In this document: positions 34,805 through 42,359 of the stretch, piece by piece | How positions within the stretch are numbered: position 1 is the first letter of the stretch | How the letters are laid out: every line of letters begins with the position of its first letter | Assembly: GCF_034043675.1 (NCBI RefSeq) | Contig: NZ_JAXCLA010000004.1 | Location: 372,001-436,000 of the forward strand | DNA from: KK5 sp034043675 | Lineage (GTDB): Bacteria > Pseudomonadota > Gammaproteobacteria > Burkholderiales > Burkholderiaceae_C | DNA length: 64,000 nt | Direction: 5' to 3' | Notes under the pieces: generated by a model | Database searches by the model: none | Told to the model about the DNA's origin: nothing | Seen by the model: the letters and a program-made list of their open reading frames with translations, nothing else | Program-made: the position numbers and the translations under genes

Positions 34805-35971
34805 TTGGAGTTGCCAAACAGCTATCGGCCCGCGGCAGCCGCCGGCCCGATCCAGGCGCAGGACGCCGCCCACCCGCAGACCATCCTCAGCTCGCATGAA
34901 CGCAGCCTCGCGTTCGGCCTGCTGCCCCAGCACCCCGCCGATCTCACCCGCCTGGAGCCCGCCGCGCTGCAGGAACTCCAGCACCGCAACGCACGCCTGT
35001 GCGCGCAGGCGCTGCCGGTGATGGAGATGCTGCACGAGCAGCTCACCCACGCGCAGAGCATGGTGCTGTTGACCGATGCCAGCGGCGTCGTGCTGCACGC
35101 GCTGGGCGATGCCGGCTTCCTGCAGAAGGCGCAGACGGTGGCGCTGGCGCCCGGCGCGCTGTGGTCGGAAGCCCGCAAGGGCACGAACGCCGTCGGCACC
35201 GCGCTGATGACCGAGCGCCCCACCCTCGTCCACGGCCAGGAGCATTTCCTGAAGGCCATGCATTTCCTGACCTGTTCCGCCGCGCCGATCTTCGACCACA
35301 AGGGCGCGCTGCTGGGCGTCATCGACGTCTCCGGCGACCGCCGCTCCTACCACCCGCACACGCTGGCACTGGCCGGCATGGCGGCGCGCCTGATCGAGGC
35401 GCAGTGGTTCGCCGACAAGTTCCGCCAGCACCTGCGCCTGCACTTCCACCCGAGCCCGGCGAGCCTGGGCACCCTGCACGAATGCGTGCTGGCCCTGGAC
35501 GAAGCCGGCGGCGTGCTGGGCGCGAACCGCCGCGCGATCGAACTGCTCGGCGCCACCGCGCCGCACCTGCGCCGCGAAAGCGTGCAGAGCCTGTTCGGCC
35601 TGCCGCTGGGCCGCATCGCTGACCGCAGCCGCCAGCAGGATGCGCAAGGCCTGCCGCTCACCCTGCTGCGCAACGGCATGCCCGCACTGCAGATCCATGC
35701 CAAGCTGAGCTTCAACCGCATGGCGATGAACGGCGCCGTCGCGCCCGAGCCCGAGGCAGAGCCGCTGCCGATCGTCGTGCCCGCGCCGGCGCCTATCCAG
35801 TCAGCCTCGACCGTCCTCTCGCTGCGCGACACCGAGCTGAAGACGATCCAGGCCGCGCTCAACTCCTGCGGCGGCAATCTCTCGCTGGCCGCGCGCCAAT
35901 TGGGCATCGGCCGCAGTACTCTCTACCGCAAACTGAAAGGGGGCGGGCTCGTATCATCGCCGCATGGCTGA
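34805..35971 (+). CDS. GAF/Fis-type transcriptional regulator lacking an AAA+ domain
   Basis: A 388-residue protein. Residues about 60-210 form an AcoR-like GAF sensor (SMVLLTDASGVVLHALGD, GTNAVGTALMTERP, GVIDVSGDRRSYHPHTL); a PAS-like piece follows (LALDEAGGVLGANRRAIELL). The C-terminus is a Fis-type HTH (LKTIQAALNSCGGNLSLAARQLGIGRSTLYRKL). The sigma-54-interacting AAA+ domain usual between them is missing. TTG 34805 is supported by AGGGGGAG 6 nt upstream. It overlaps selD by 8 nt. Confidence 0.87.
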   Translation: MELPNSYRPAAAAGPIQAQDAAHPQTILSSHERSLAFGLLPQHPADLTRLEPAALQELQHRNARLCAQALPVMEMLHEQLTHAQSMVLLTDASGVVLHALGDAGFLQKAQTVALAPGALWSEARKGTNAVGTALMTERPTLVHGQEHFLKAMHFLTCSAAPIFDHKGALLGVIDVSGDRRSYHPHTLALAGMAARLIEAQWFADKFRQHLRLHFHPSPASLGTLHECVLALDEAGGVLGANRRAIELLGATAPHLRRESVQSLFGLPLGRIADRSRQQDAQGLPLTLLRNGMPALQIHAKLSFNRMAMNGAVAPEPEAEPLPIVVPAPAPIQSASTVLSLRDTELKTIQAALNSCGGNLSLAARQLGIGRSTLYRKLKGGGLVSSPHG

Positions 35972-37034
35972 TACGACGACTCCCTCCTCGCCGGAACCCC
36001 GGCTCAGTTCCCTCTCGCACGGCGGCGGTTGCGGCTGCAAGATCGCGCCGGCGGTGCTGTCGGAGATCCTGAAGAACAGCGGCGCCAGCAGCGTGATCCC
36101 GCCGCAGTTGCTGGTCGGCATCGAGACCGCCGACGACGCTGCCGTCTACCAGCTCAACGACGAGCAAGCCCTGGTCGCGACGACCGATTTCTTCATGCCC
36201 ATCGTCGACGATCCGTTCGACTTCGGCCGCATCGCCGCCACCAATGCGATCAGCGACGTCTACGCGATGGGTGGCAAGCCCATCCTCGCGCTGGCCCTGG
36301 TGGGCATGCCGGTCAAGGTGCTGTCGCCGCAGACGATCGGGCGCATCCTGGCCGGCGGCCAGTCGGTCTGCGCGGCGGCCGGCATCCCGATCGCCGGCGG
36401 CCACACGATCGATTCGGTGGAGCCGATCTACGGCCTCGTCGCCCTGGGCCTCGTGCACCCGAAGCGCGTCAAGCGCAACGCCGATGCCAGGCCCGGCGAC
36501 GTGCTCGTGCTCGGCAAGCCGCTGGGCGTGGGCGTGCTGTCCGCCGCGCTGAAGAAGAACGCGCTCGACGCCGCCGGCTACGCCCGCATGATCGAGTGCA
36601 CGACCCGGCTGAACACGCCCGGGCCGGACCTGGCCGCCATCGACGGCGTCCATGCGCTGACCGACGTCACCGGCTTCGGCCTCGCCGGCCACGGCCTGGA
36701 ACTGGCGCGCGGCGCCAAGGCCCGAGTGGTCGTCGACTGGCAGCAGGTGCCGCTGCTCGACGGCGCCCGGGCGCTGGCCTCGCAGGGCTTCATCACCGGC
36801 GCCTCCGGCCGCAACTGGGACAGCTATGGGCGCGAGGTGCTCCTGCCCGACGGCTTCGCGGCCGAAGACGCGGCCCTGCTGTCCGACCCGCAGACCAGCG
36901 GCGGCCTGCTCGTCTCCTGCGATCCCGAGACCCTGCCCGCCGTGCTCGCCACCTTCGCGCGTCATGGCTTCGCCGACGCGGCCGTGATCGGCCGCATCGA
37001 GGCAGGCGCACCGGGCCTCGACATCAGGGCCTGA
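35964..37034 (+). CDS. selD: Selenide, water dikinase SelD
   Basis: A 356-residue enzyme making selenophosphate from selenide and ATP. The catalytic loop GGGCGCKIAP has Cys23, Cys25 and Lys26 at the positions of E. coli Cys17/Cys19/Lys20, so it uses cysteine, not selenocysteine. The ATP-binding glycine and Asp segments (TTDFFMPIVDDPFDFG, GGHTIDSVEPIYG) are present. It starts inside the end of the upstream regulator gene. No selA, selB or mnmH is in the window. Confidence 0.95.
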   Translation: MADTTTPSSPEPRLSSLSHGGGCGCKIAPAVLSEILKNSGASSVIPPQLLVGIETADDAAVYQLNDEQALVATTDFFMPIVDDPFDFGRIAATNAISDVYAMGGKPILALALVGMPVKVLSPQTIGRILAGGQSVCAAAGIPIAGGHTIDSVEPIYGLVALGLVHPKRVKRNADARPGDVLVLGKPLGVGVLSAALKKNALDAAGYARMIECTTRLNTPGPDLAAIDGVHALTDVTGFGLAGHGLELARGAKARVVVDWQQVPLLDGARALASQGFITGASGRNWDSYGREVLLPDGFAAEDAALLSDPQTSGGLLVSCDPETLPAVLATFARHGFADAAVIGRIEAGAPGLDIRA

Positions 37035-37035
37035 T

Positions 37036-37545
37036 TCAAGCCCGGAAGCTGGCGCCCTCCAGCGTCAGCAGCGCCGTTTTGCGGTCGATGCCGCCGGCAT
37101 AGCCGGTCAGCTCGCCACCGGCGCCCAACACCCGGTGGCAAGGAATCAGGATCGAGATCGGATTGCGGCCCACGGCGGCGCCCAGCGCGCGCACCGCCAG
37201 CGGCCGGCCCAGCTTGCGCGCCAGTGCGCCGTAGCTGTCCGATTCGCCGGGCTCGATCTCCAGCAGCGCGCGCCAGACCTCCTGCTGGAACGGCGTGCCC
37301 TGCGGGTCCAGTTGCTTCAGCAGGTCCGCCGGAAACGGCTTGCCCTCGAAGTAGGCGAGCAGCGCCTTCCCGGCACGCAGCAGCAGCGCGTCGGTCTCGT
37401 TCAGCGGTACGGCATCCAGGCCGGCGGGAAAGTGCTTCTGCCCGTCGAACCACAGGCCCGAGAGGCCGCGCGCGCTGCGCGTCAGCGTGACCCAGCCCAG
37501 CGGCGTGTGCACCCTCGCCCGGGCCACGTGTTTGCTCGTCGTCAT
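37036..37545 (-). CDS. ogt: Methylated-DNA--protein-cysteine methyltransferase (Ogt), copy 2
   Basis: A 169-residue alkyltransferase with the active site ILIPCHRVLG (about Cys136) and the DNA-binding segment GTPFQQEVWRALLEIEPG. It is shorter than copy 1 and closer to the C-terminal domain of Ada. Its ATG (37545) shares a base with the stop of the Ada/AlkA fusion gene (TGATG), so the two are an alkylation-repair operon. It is convergent with selD, with 1 nt between the stops. Confidence 0.94.
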   Translation of the reverse strand: MTTSKHVARARVHTPLGWVTLTRSARGLSGLWFDGQKHFPAGLDAVPLNETDALLLRAGKALLAYFEGKPFPADLLKQLDPQGTPFQQEVWRALLEIEPGESDSYGALARKLGRPLAVRALGAAVGRNPISILIPCHRVLGAGGELTGYAGGIDRKTALLTLEGASFRA

Positions 37546-39023
37546 CAGGTTCTCCAGAGGTGCAGCACGGCGTAGCTGCGGTAGGGCCGGTAGCGTTCGG
37601 CGGCGGCCAGGTAGGCCTTGGGCGAGAGCGGCGTTTCCTCGCTGTGGCCCAGCGCCTTGCGTAAGGCCACGTCGCCCGGCGGGAAGGTGTCGGGCCAGCT
37701 CCAGCCGCGCATCAGCATGTAGTGGGCCGTCCAGGGGCCTATGCCAGCGATGCCCTGCAGTTCGGCCACGGCGTCGTCGGCCGAGCCCAGGCCCGAGGCA
37801 TAGCGCAATTCGGGCCAGCGGCGGGCGATCTCGAGAATGCTGTCGGCACGGCGGCGGATGATGCCCAGCTCGGCGATCCGCTCCGACGGCTCCGCGCTCA
37901 TCCGGGCCGCCGACGGGAACAGCCGGTCGGCCCCGGGCGGCGCATCGGCCAGCGGCGCGCCGAAGCGCTCGACGAAACGGGCCGCCAGTGTGCGCGCAGC
38001 CGCGACCGTCACCTGCTGGCCCAGGACGGCGCGCACGGCCAATTCGAAGCGGTCCGTACAGCCGGGCAGGCGCTGGCCCGGCGTGGCGCCCTCGCCCAGC
38101 GCCAGCGCGATGCCCTGGGGGTCGGCATCCAGATCGAGCCAGCGCCGCAAGAGCGGCAGCAAGGTGCCAACGGCCGGCCACAGCGAGGGGCTCGGCTCGA
38201 CCCAGACCTGGCCCGGCCGCCGCCCGAAATCGGCGCGCAGCCAGCCGCTGCAGACCTTGCCGGCGTGGACGACCGAGACGGTGCGCTGCACGACGGCGTT
38301 CGCCACGTCCACCGTCTCGACGCCGGGAACGGCGCGCGCTTGCAGGAAGGCCAGCACGCCGCCAACGTCGTACGGTTCGCGAAAGGCCAGGCGCAAGACG
38401 GTCGTGCCCTCATCGGGCTGCGCGCGGCCCTCCTTGCGCAAGGCCGTCGGCTGCATCCGGTAGTGTTCGGCGAAGGCCGCATTGAAGCGGCGCAGGCTCG
38501 CGAAGCCGGCCGCATGGGCGACATCGCCGATCGGCAAGGCGCTGTCGGTCAGCAACTGCTTGGCGAGCAGCAGGCGGCGCGTCTGCAGGTACTGCAGCGG
38601 CGTCACGCCATGCTCGGCCGCGAAGATGCGGCGCAGGTGCCGGCTGCTGACGCCGATGACGGCGGCCAGTTGCTCGACCGAGGCCTCCGCGTCGTCGCAG
38701 GCATCGAGCCATGCCGCCGCCTGGCGGGCCAGGGTGCGCGAGGCGTCCATCGCCGACCAGCGCGTCTCATCCGACTTCGGCGCCAATTCGGGCCGGCACT
38801 TCAGGCAGGGCCGGAAGGCCCGCGCCTCCGCCTGCGCAGCGGAGCCGAAGAAGCGGCAGTTCTCGCGCTTGGGCGTGCGGACTCTGCAGATCGGCCGGCA
38901 ATAGACGCCGGTGGACGTGACGCCGACGAACCAACGCCCGTCGAAACGCGCGTCGCGCGCCAGCAAGGCGGGATAGCAGGCGTCGGCATCGAGCGTTCCG
39001 GTGGTCGTATTCAGGGTGGCCAT
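37545..39023 (-). CDS. alkA: Ada N-terminal domain/AraC HTH/AlkA 3-methyladenine glycosylase fusion
   Basis: A 492-residue three-part repair protein. Residues about 12-85 are the Ada methylphosphotriester domain with zinc cysteines Cys42, Cys46, Cys73 and Cys76. About 95-195 is an AraC-type HTH (LAAVIGVSSRHLRRIFAAEHGV). The rest is AlkA with a helix-hairpin-helix (LQGIAGIGPWTAHYMLMRG) and the catalytic Asp in FPPGDVAL. Methylation of the N-domain should turn it into an activator of the operon. ATG 39023 gives the canonical N-terminus. Confidence 0.94.
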   Translation of the reverse strand: MATLNTTTGTLDADACYPALLARDARFDGRWFVGVTSTGVYCRPICRVRTPKRENCRFFGSAAQAEARAFRPCLKCRPELAPKSDETRWSAMDASRTLARQAAAWLDACDDAEASVEQLAAVIGVSSRHLRRIFAAEHGVTPLQYLQTRRLLLAKQLLTDSALPIGDVAHAAGFASLRRFNAAFAEHYRMQPTALRKEGRAQPDEGTTVLRLAFREPYDVGGVLAFLQARAVPGVETVDVANAVVQRTVSVVHAGKVCSGWLRADFGRRPGQVWVEPSPSLWPAVGTLLPLLRRWLDLDADPQGIALALGEGATPGQRLPGCTDRFELAVRAVLGQQVTVAAARTLAARFVERFGAPLADAPPGADRLFPSAARMSAEPSERIAELGIIRRRADSILEIARRWPELRYASGLGSADDAVAELQGIAGIGPWTAHYMLMRGWSWPDTFPPGDVALRKALGHSEETPLSPKAYLAAAERYRPYRSYAVLHLWRT

Positions 39024-39132
39024 GTGCTCATGATAGGCATTCGCCGGCCGCGAACTCGCCGTTTTCGGACACGTTCCCGGGTGCCTACAATCCGCCCAGT
39101 TTTTCCAATCCGAACCCAGGGAACCCCGCCTC

Positions 39133-40518
39133 ATGCAAGTGCACGCATCGATCTTCAAGGCCTACGACATCCGCGGCGTCGTCGGCACGACGCTGACCGG
39201 GGAGATGGCCGAACACCTCGGCCGCGCCTTCGGTACCGAGGCGCTGAAATTGCGCGAGAAGGCCGTCGCCGTCGGCCGCGATGGCCGCCTCTCCGGCCCC
39301 GGCCTCGCCGCCGCCTTGATCCGCGGCCTGCGCTCGACCGGCATCGACGTCGTCGACATTGGCCCGGTGACGACGCCGATGCTGTATTACGTGGCCGCCA
39401 CGCGCAAGAAGCACGGCTGCTCGTCCGGCATCATGATCACCGGCAGCCACAACCCGAAGGACTACAACGGCTTCAAGATGGTCCTGAAGGGCGCCGCCGT
39501 CTACGGCGAGCAGATCCAGGGCCTGCGCGCGCGCATCGAGGCAGAAGACTACGCGCAAGGTAGCGGTCGCCTCGGCACGATGGACGTGTTCGAGGAATAC
39601 AAGGCCCGCATCGTGCGCGACTGCAAGCTCAAGCGCCCGATGAAGATCGTCGTCGACTCCGGCAACGGCATCCCCGGCAGTTCCTCGCCGGCCATCCTGC
39701 GCGCCCTGGGTTGCGAAGTGATCGACATCTACTCGAAGGTGGACGGCGATTTCCCCAACCACCACCCCGATCCCTCGCGCCCCGAGAACCTGGAAGACCT
39801 GAAGAAGATCGTCCACGCGACCGGCGCCGAACTGGGCCTGGCCTTCGACGGCGACGGCGACCGCCTGGGCGTCGTCACCAAGGACGGCGAGATGATCATG
39901 CCGGACCGCCAGATCATGCTGTTCGCCGCCGACATCCTCAAGCGCAAGCCTGGCAGCGAGATCATCTTCGACGTCAAGTGCACGCAGCGCCTGGCCCCGT
40001 GGATCCTTGAACACGGCGGCAAGCCGACGATGTGGATGACCGGCCACTCGCTGGCCAAGGCCAAGCTGAAGGAAACCGGTGCGCCGCTGGCCGGCGAACT
40101 GTCGGGCCACATCTTCTTCGCCGAGCGCTGGTACGGCTTCGACGACGCGATGTACACGGCCGCGCGCCTGCTGGAGATCCTGTCACGCAGCGCCGACCCG
40201 AGCGCCGTGCTGCAGGCCCTGCCCACCAGCTTCAACACGCCCGAGATCAACGTGCCCTGCGCCGAGGGCGAGCACCACGAGGTCGTGAAGAAGCTCAAGG
40301 AGATCGCCGAGTTCCCCGGTGCCGAACTGGTGACGATCGACGGCCTGCGCGTGGAATATGCAGACGGCTTCGGCCTCGTGCGTCCGTCCAACACGACGCC
40401 GGTGCTCGTGCTGCGCTTCGAGGGCCACACGCCCGAGGCGCTGGAGCGCATCCAGCACGACGTGCTCGAGCAGCTCAAGCGCGTGAAGCCCGATGCGACC
40501 TTCGCCGCTGGTCACTGA
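39133..40518 (+). CDS. Phosphomannomutase/phosphoglucomutase
   Basis: A 461-residue alpha-D-phosphohexomutase that interconverts 1- and 6-phosphates of mannose or glucose for LPS and exopolysaccharide precursors. It has the N-terminal FKAYDIRGVVG, the phosphoserine loop MITGSHNPKDYNGFK, the metal loop FDGDGDRLGV and the C-terminal phosphate-binding VRPSNTTPVLVLRFE. It resembles AlgC-type enzymes. waaA starts 3 nt downstream, which supports an LPS role. Confidence 0.95.
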   Translation: MQVHASIFKAYDIRGVVGTTLTGEMAEHLGRAFGTEALKLREKAVAVGRDGRLSGPGLAAALIRGLRSTGIDVVDIGPVTTPMLYYVAATRKKHGCSSGIMITGSHNPKDYNGFKMVLKGAAVYGEQIQGLRARIEAEDYAQGSGRLGTMDVFEEYKARIVRDCKLKRPMKIVVDSGNGIPGSSSPAILRALGCEVIDIYSKVDGDFPNHHPDPSRPENLEDLKKIVHATGAELGLAFDGDGDRLGVVTKDGEMIMPDRQIMLFAADILKRKPGSEIIFDVKCTQRLAPWILEHGGKPTMWMTGHSLAKAKLKETGAPLAGELSGHIFFAERWYGFDDAMYTAARLLEILSRSADPSAVLQALPTSFNTPEINVPCAEGEHHEVVKKLKEIAEFPGAELVTIDGLRVEYADGFGLVRPSNTTPVLVLRFEGHTPEALERIQHDVLEQLKRVKPDATFAAGH

Positions 40519-40521
40519 TCG

Positions 40522-41802
40522 TTGAAAGAGCGTATTGCACTCGCGCTGTACGGCGCGCTGCTGCGCCTGCTGACGCCCTTCTACCTGCTGCGGCTGTGGC
40601 GGCGTGGCCGGGCCGAGCCGCTGTACCGCCAGTTCATCGGCGAGCGGCTGGGTGTCTACAAGCAGGCGGCACCGGCGCACGGCTGGATCTGGATCCATGC
40701 CGTGTCGCTGGGCGAGACGCGCGCGGCCGCCGCGCTGGTCGAGCGCCTGCGCGCGCTGCGACCCGGTTCCCGCATCCTGCTGACGCACAGCACCGCCACC
40801 GGCCGCGAGGCCGGGCGCGAACTGCTGCGCGAGGGTGACGCCCAGGCCTGGCTGCCCTATGACCGCGGGGACGCCGTGCGGCGCTTTCTGCTGCACTGGC
40901 AGCCCGCTGTCGGCGTGCTGATGGAGACCGAGATCTGGCCCAACCTGCAGGCCGAGGCCGCGCGCTTCCGACTGCCGATGGTGCTGGCCAATGCGCGGCT
41001 CTCGGAGAAGAGCCTGCGCCAGGGCCGCCGCTTCGCCGCCCTGCTGCAGCCGGCGGCTCGGCGCCTGACCCTGGCCTTGGCGCAGAGCGAGCCCGATGCC
41101 GAACGCATCCGCGCGATGGGCACGCCGCGTGTCGAGGTGATGGGCAACCTGAAGTACGACATGCAGCCCGACTCGGCCCTGATCGAGCGCGGCCGCGCCT
41201 GGCGCGAGCGGCTCGGCCGGCCGGTCCTGCTGGCCGCCGTGTTCCGCGAGGGCGAGGAACAGATGCTGCTCGATGCGTGGAAGAAGCTGCGCGTCTACGG
41301 TCAACGGCCGCTGCTCGTCATCGTGCCGCGCCACCCGCAGCGTTTCGACGAAGTCGCCGCCTTGGTCCAGGCCGCCGGGCTGACGCTGGCCCGCCGCAGC
41401 ACTTGGCAAGACCTGCCCCCCGACGAGGCGCTGGCCGCCGACTGCTGGCTGGGCGACTCGATGCGCGAGATGCCGCTCTACTATGGCCTGGCCGACGCCG
41501 CCCTGCTGGGCGGCAGCTACGCCAAGCTCGGCGGCCAAAACCTGATCGAGGCGGCAGCCTGCGGCTGCCCGATGGTGATGGGCCCGCACACCTTCAACTT
41601 CGCCGAGGCTTCAACGCTGGCCGAGTCGGCCGGAGCCGCGCTACGCGCCGCCGACATCGAGCAGGCGCTGACCCAGGCGCTGCGCCTGTGCGAGGCGCCG
41701 TCCGAGCAGCAGGCAATGGCGCGCCGCGCGATGGCCTTCGCCGCACAGCACCGCGGCGCAGCAGAGCGCATGGCGCAAGCCATTTCGGCAATCCTGCCCT
41801 AA
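40522..41802 (+). CDS. waaA: 3-deoxy-D-manno-octulosonic-acid transferase WaaA (KdtA)
   Basis: A 426-residue inner-membrane-associated glycosyltransferase that adds Kdo to lipid A. Segments include the N-terminal hydrophobic anchor, WIHAVSLGETRAAAALVERL, THSTATGREAG, VLMETEIWPNL and GGSYAKLGGQNLIEAAACGCPMVMGPH. It begins at TTG 40522, just past the phosphohexomutase stop; no better start precedes the conserved N-terminus. A 20-mer shared with another promoter overlaps its stop codon (see 41799). Confidence 0.94.
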   Translation: MKERIALALYGALLRLLTPFYLLRLWRRGRAEPLYRQFIGERLGVYKQAAPAHGWIWIHAVSLGETRAAAALVERLRALRPGSRILLTHSTATGREAGRELLREGDAQAWLPYDRGDAVRRFLLHWQPAVGVLMETEIWPNLQAEAARFRLPMVLANARLSEKSLRQGRRFAALLQPAARRLTLALAQSEPDAERIRAMGTPRVEVMGNLKYDMQPDSALIERGRAWRERLGRPVLLAAVFREGEEQMLLDAWKKLRVYGQRPLLVIVPRHPQRFDEVAALVQAAGLTLARRSTWQDLPPDEALAADCWLGDSMREMPLYYGLADAALLGGSYAKLGGQNLIEAAACGCPMVMGPHTFNFAEASTLAESAGAALRAADIEQALTQALRLCEAPSEQQAMARRAMAFAAQHRGAAERMAQAISAILP

Positions 41803-41818
41803 CAAACGAAACAAGCGG
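41799..41818 (+). promoter_or_regulatory. 20-mer shared between the globin and small-protein upstream regions, copy 1
   Basis: CTAACAAACGAAACAAGCGG overlaps the waaA stop and lies 97 nt before the globin ATG. It matches 18 of 20 bases with the copy at 45266-45285, both differences being transitions. It contains the spaced repeat AACA-N5-AACA, as some OmpR-family sites do. Binding by the regulator encoded at 44360-45115 is a guess. Confidence 0.45.
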
Positions 41819-41915
41819 ATCCTGCGGACGAAACGGCGATGCAACGCCGGCTTTCGAAGATGACGCCATGCCCGACAAGACGGGCTCCATCTCCGAAAGC
41901 TCAAAAGGACCGCCC

Positions 41916-42353
41916 ATGACCCCGCAGCAGATCACCCTCGTTCGCAGCAGCTTCAAGCTCTTCTCGACCCTCCAGCCGGTCACCTCGGCCGCCGGGGCCA
42001 TCTTCTACGCCAAGCTGTTCGCGAACGACCCGAGCCTGCGCCACATGTTCAAGGGCGACATGGCCCAGCAGGGCGAGCGGCTGATGGCGATGATCGGCAA
42101 CGGCGTGGCGATGCTGGACCGCGCCGATGCGCTGCTGCCGGTGCTGCGCCAGCTCGGCGCCCGCCACGTGCGCTACGGCGTGCGCGACGAGCACTACGAC
42201 ATCGTCGGCGCCGTGCTACTCGAAACGCTGGAGCAGGCACTGGCGGAGGATTTCAGTGCCGAGGTGCGCAAGGCCTGGATCGCCGCCTACGGCCTGATCA
42301 GCGCGACCATGAAGGAAGGCGCGATGAACGCCTGGGAAGAAGCGCTGGCCTGA
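41916..42353 (+). CDS. Single-domain bacterial globin
   Basis: A 145-residue haemoglobin similar to the haem domain of flavohaemoglobin and to Vitreoscilla haemoglobin. Visible features are FYAKLFANDPSLRHMFKGD, the E-helix Gln in MAQQGERLMAMI, and the proximal His in LGARHVRYGVRDEHY. No reductase domain follows. ATG 41916 is preferred because AAAAGGA lies 6-7 nt upstream; an in-frame ATG at 41868 would add 16 residues. It is convergent with the kinase gene, with 6 nt between. Oxygen or NO handling is likely. Confidence 0.92.
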   Translation: MTPQQITLVRSSFKLFSTLQPVTSAAGAIFYAKLFANDPSLRHMFKGDMAQQGERLMAMIGNGVAMLDRADALLPVLRQLGARHVRYGVRDEHYDIVGAVLLETLEQALAEDFSAEVRKAWIAAYGLISATMKEGAMNAWEEALA

Positions 42354-42359
42354 ACGGCC

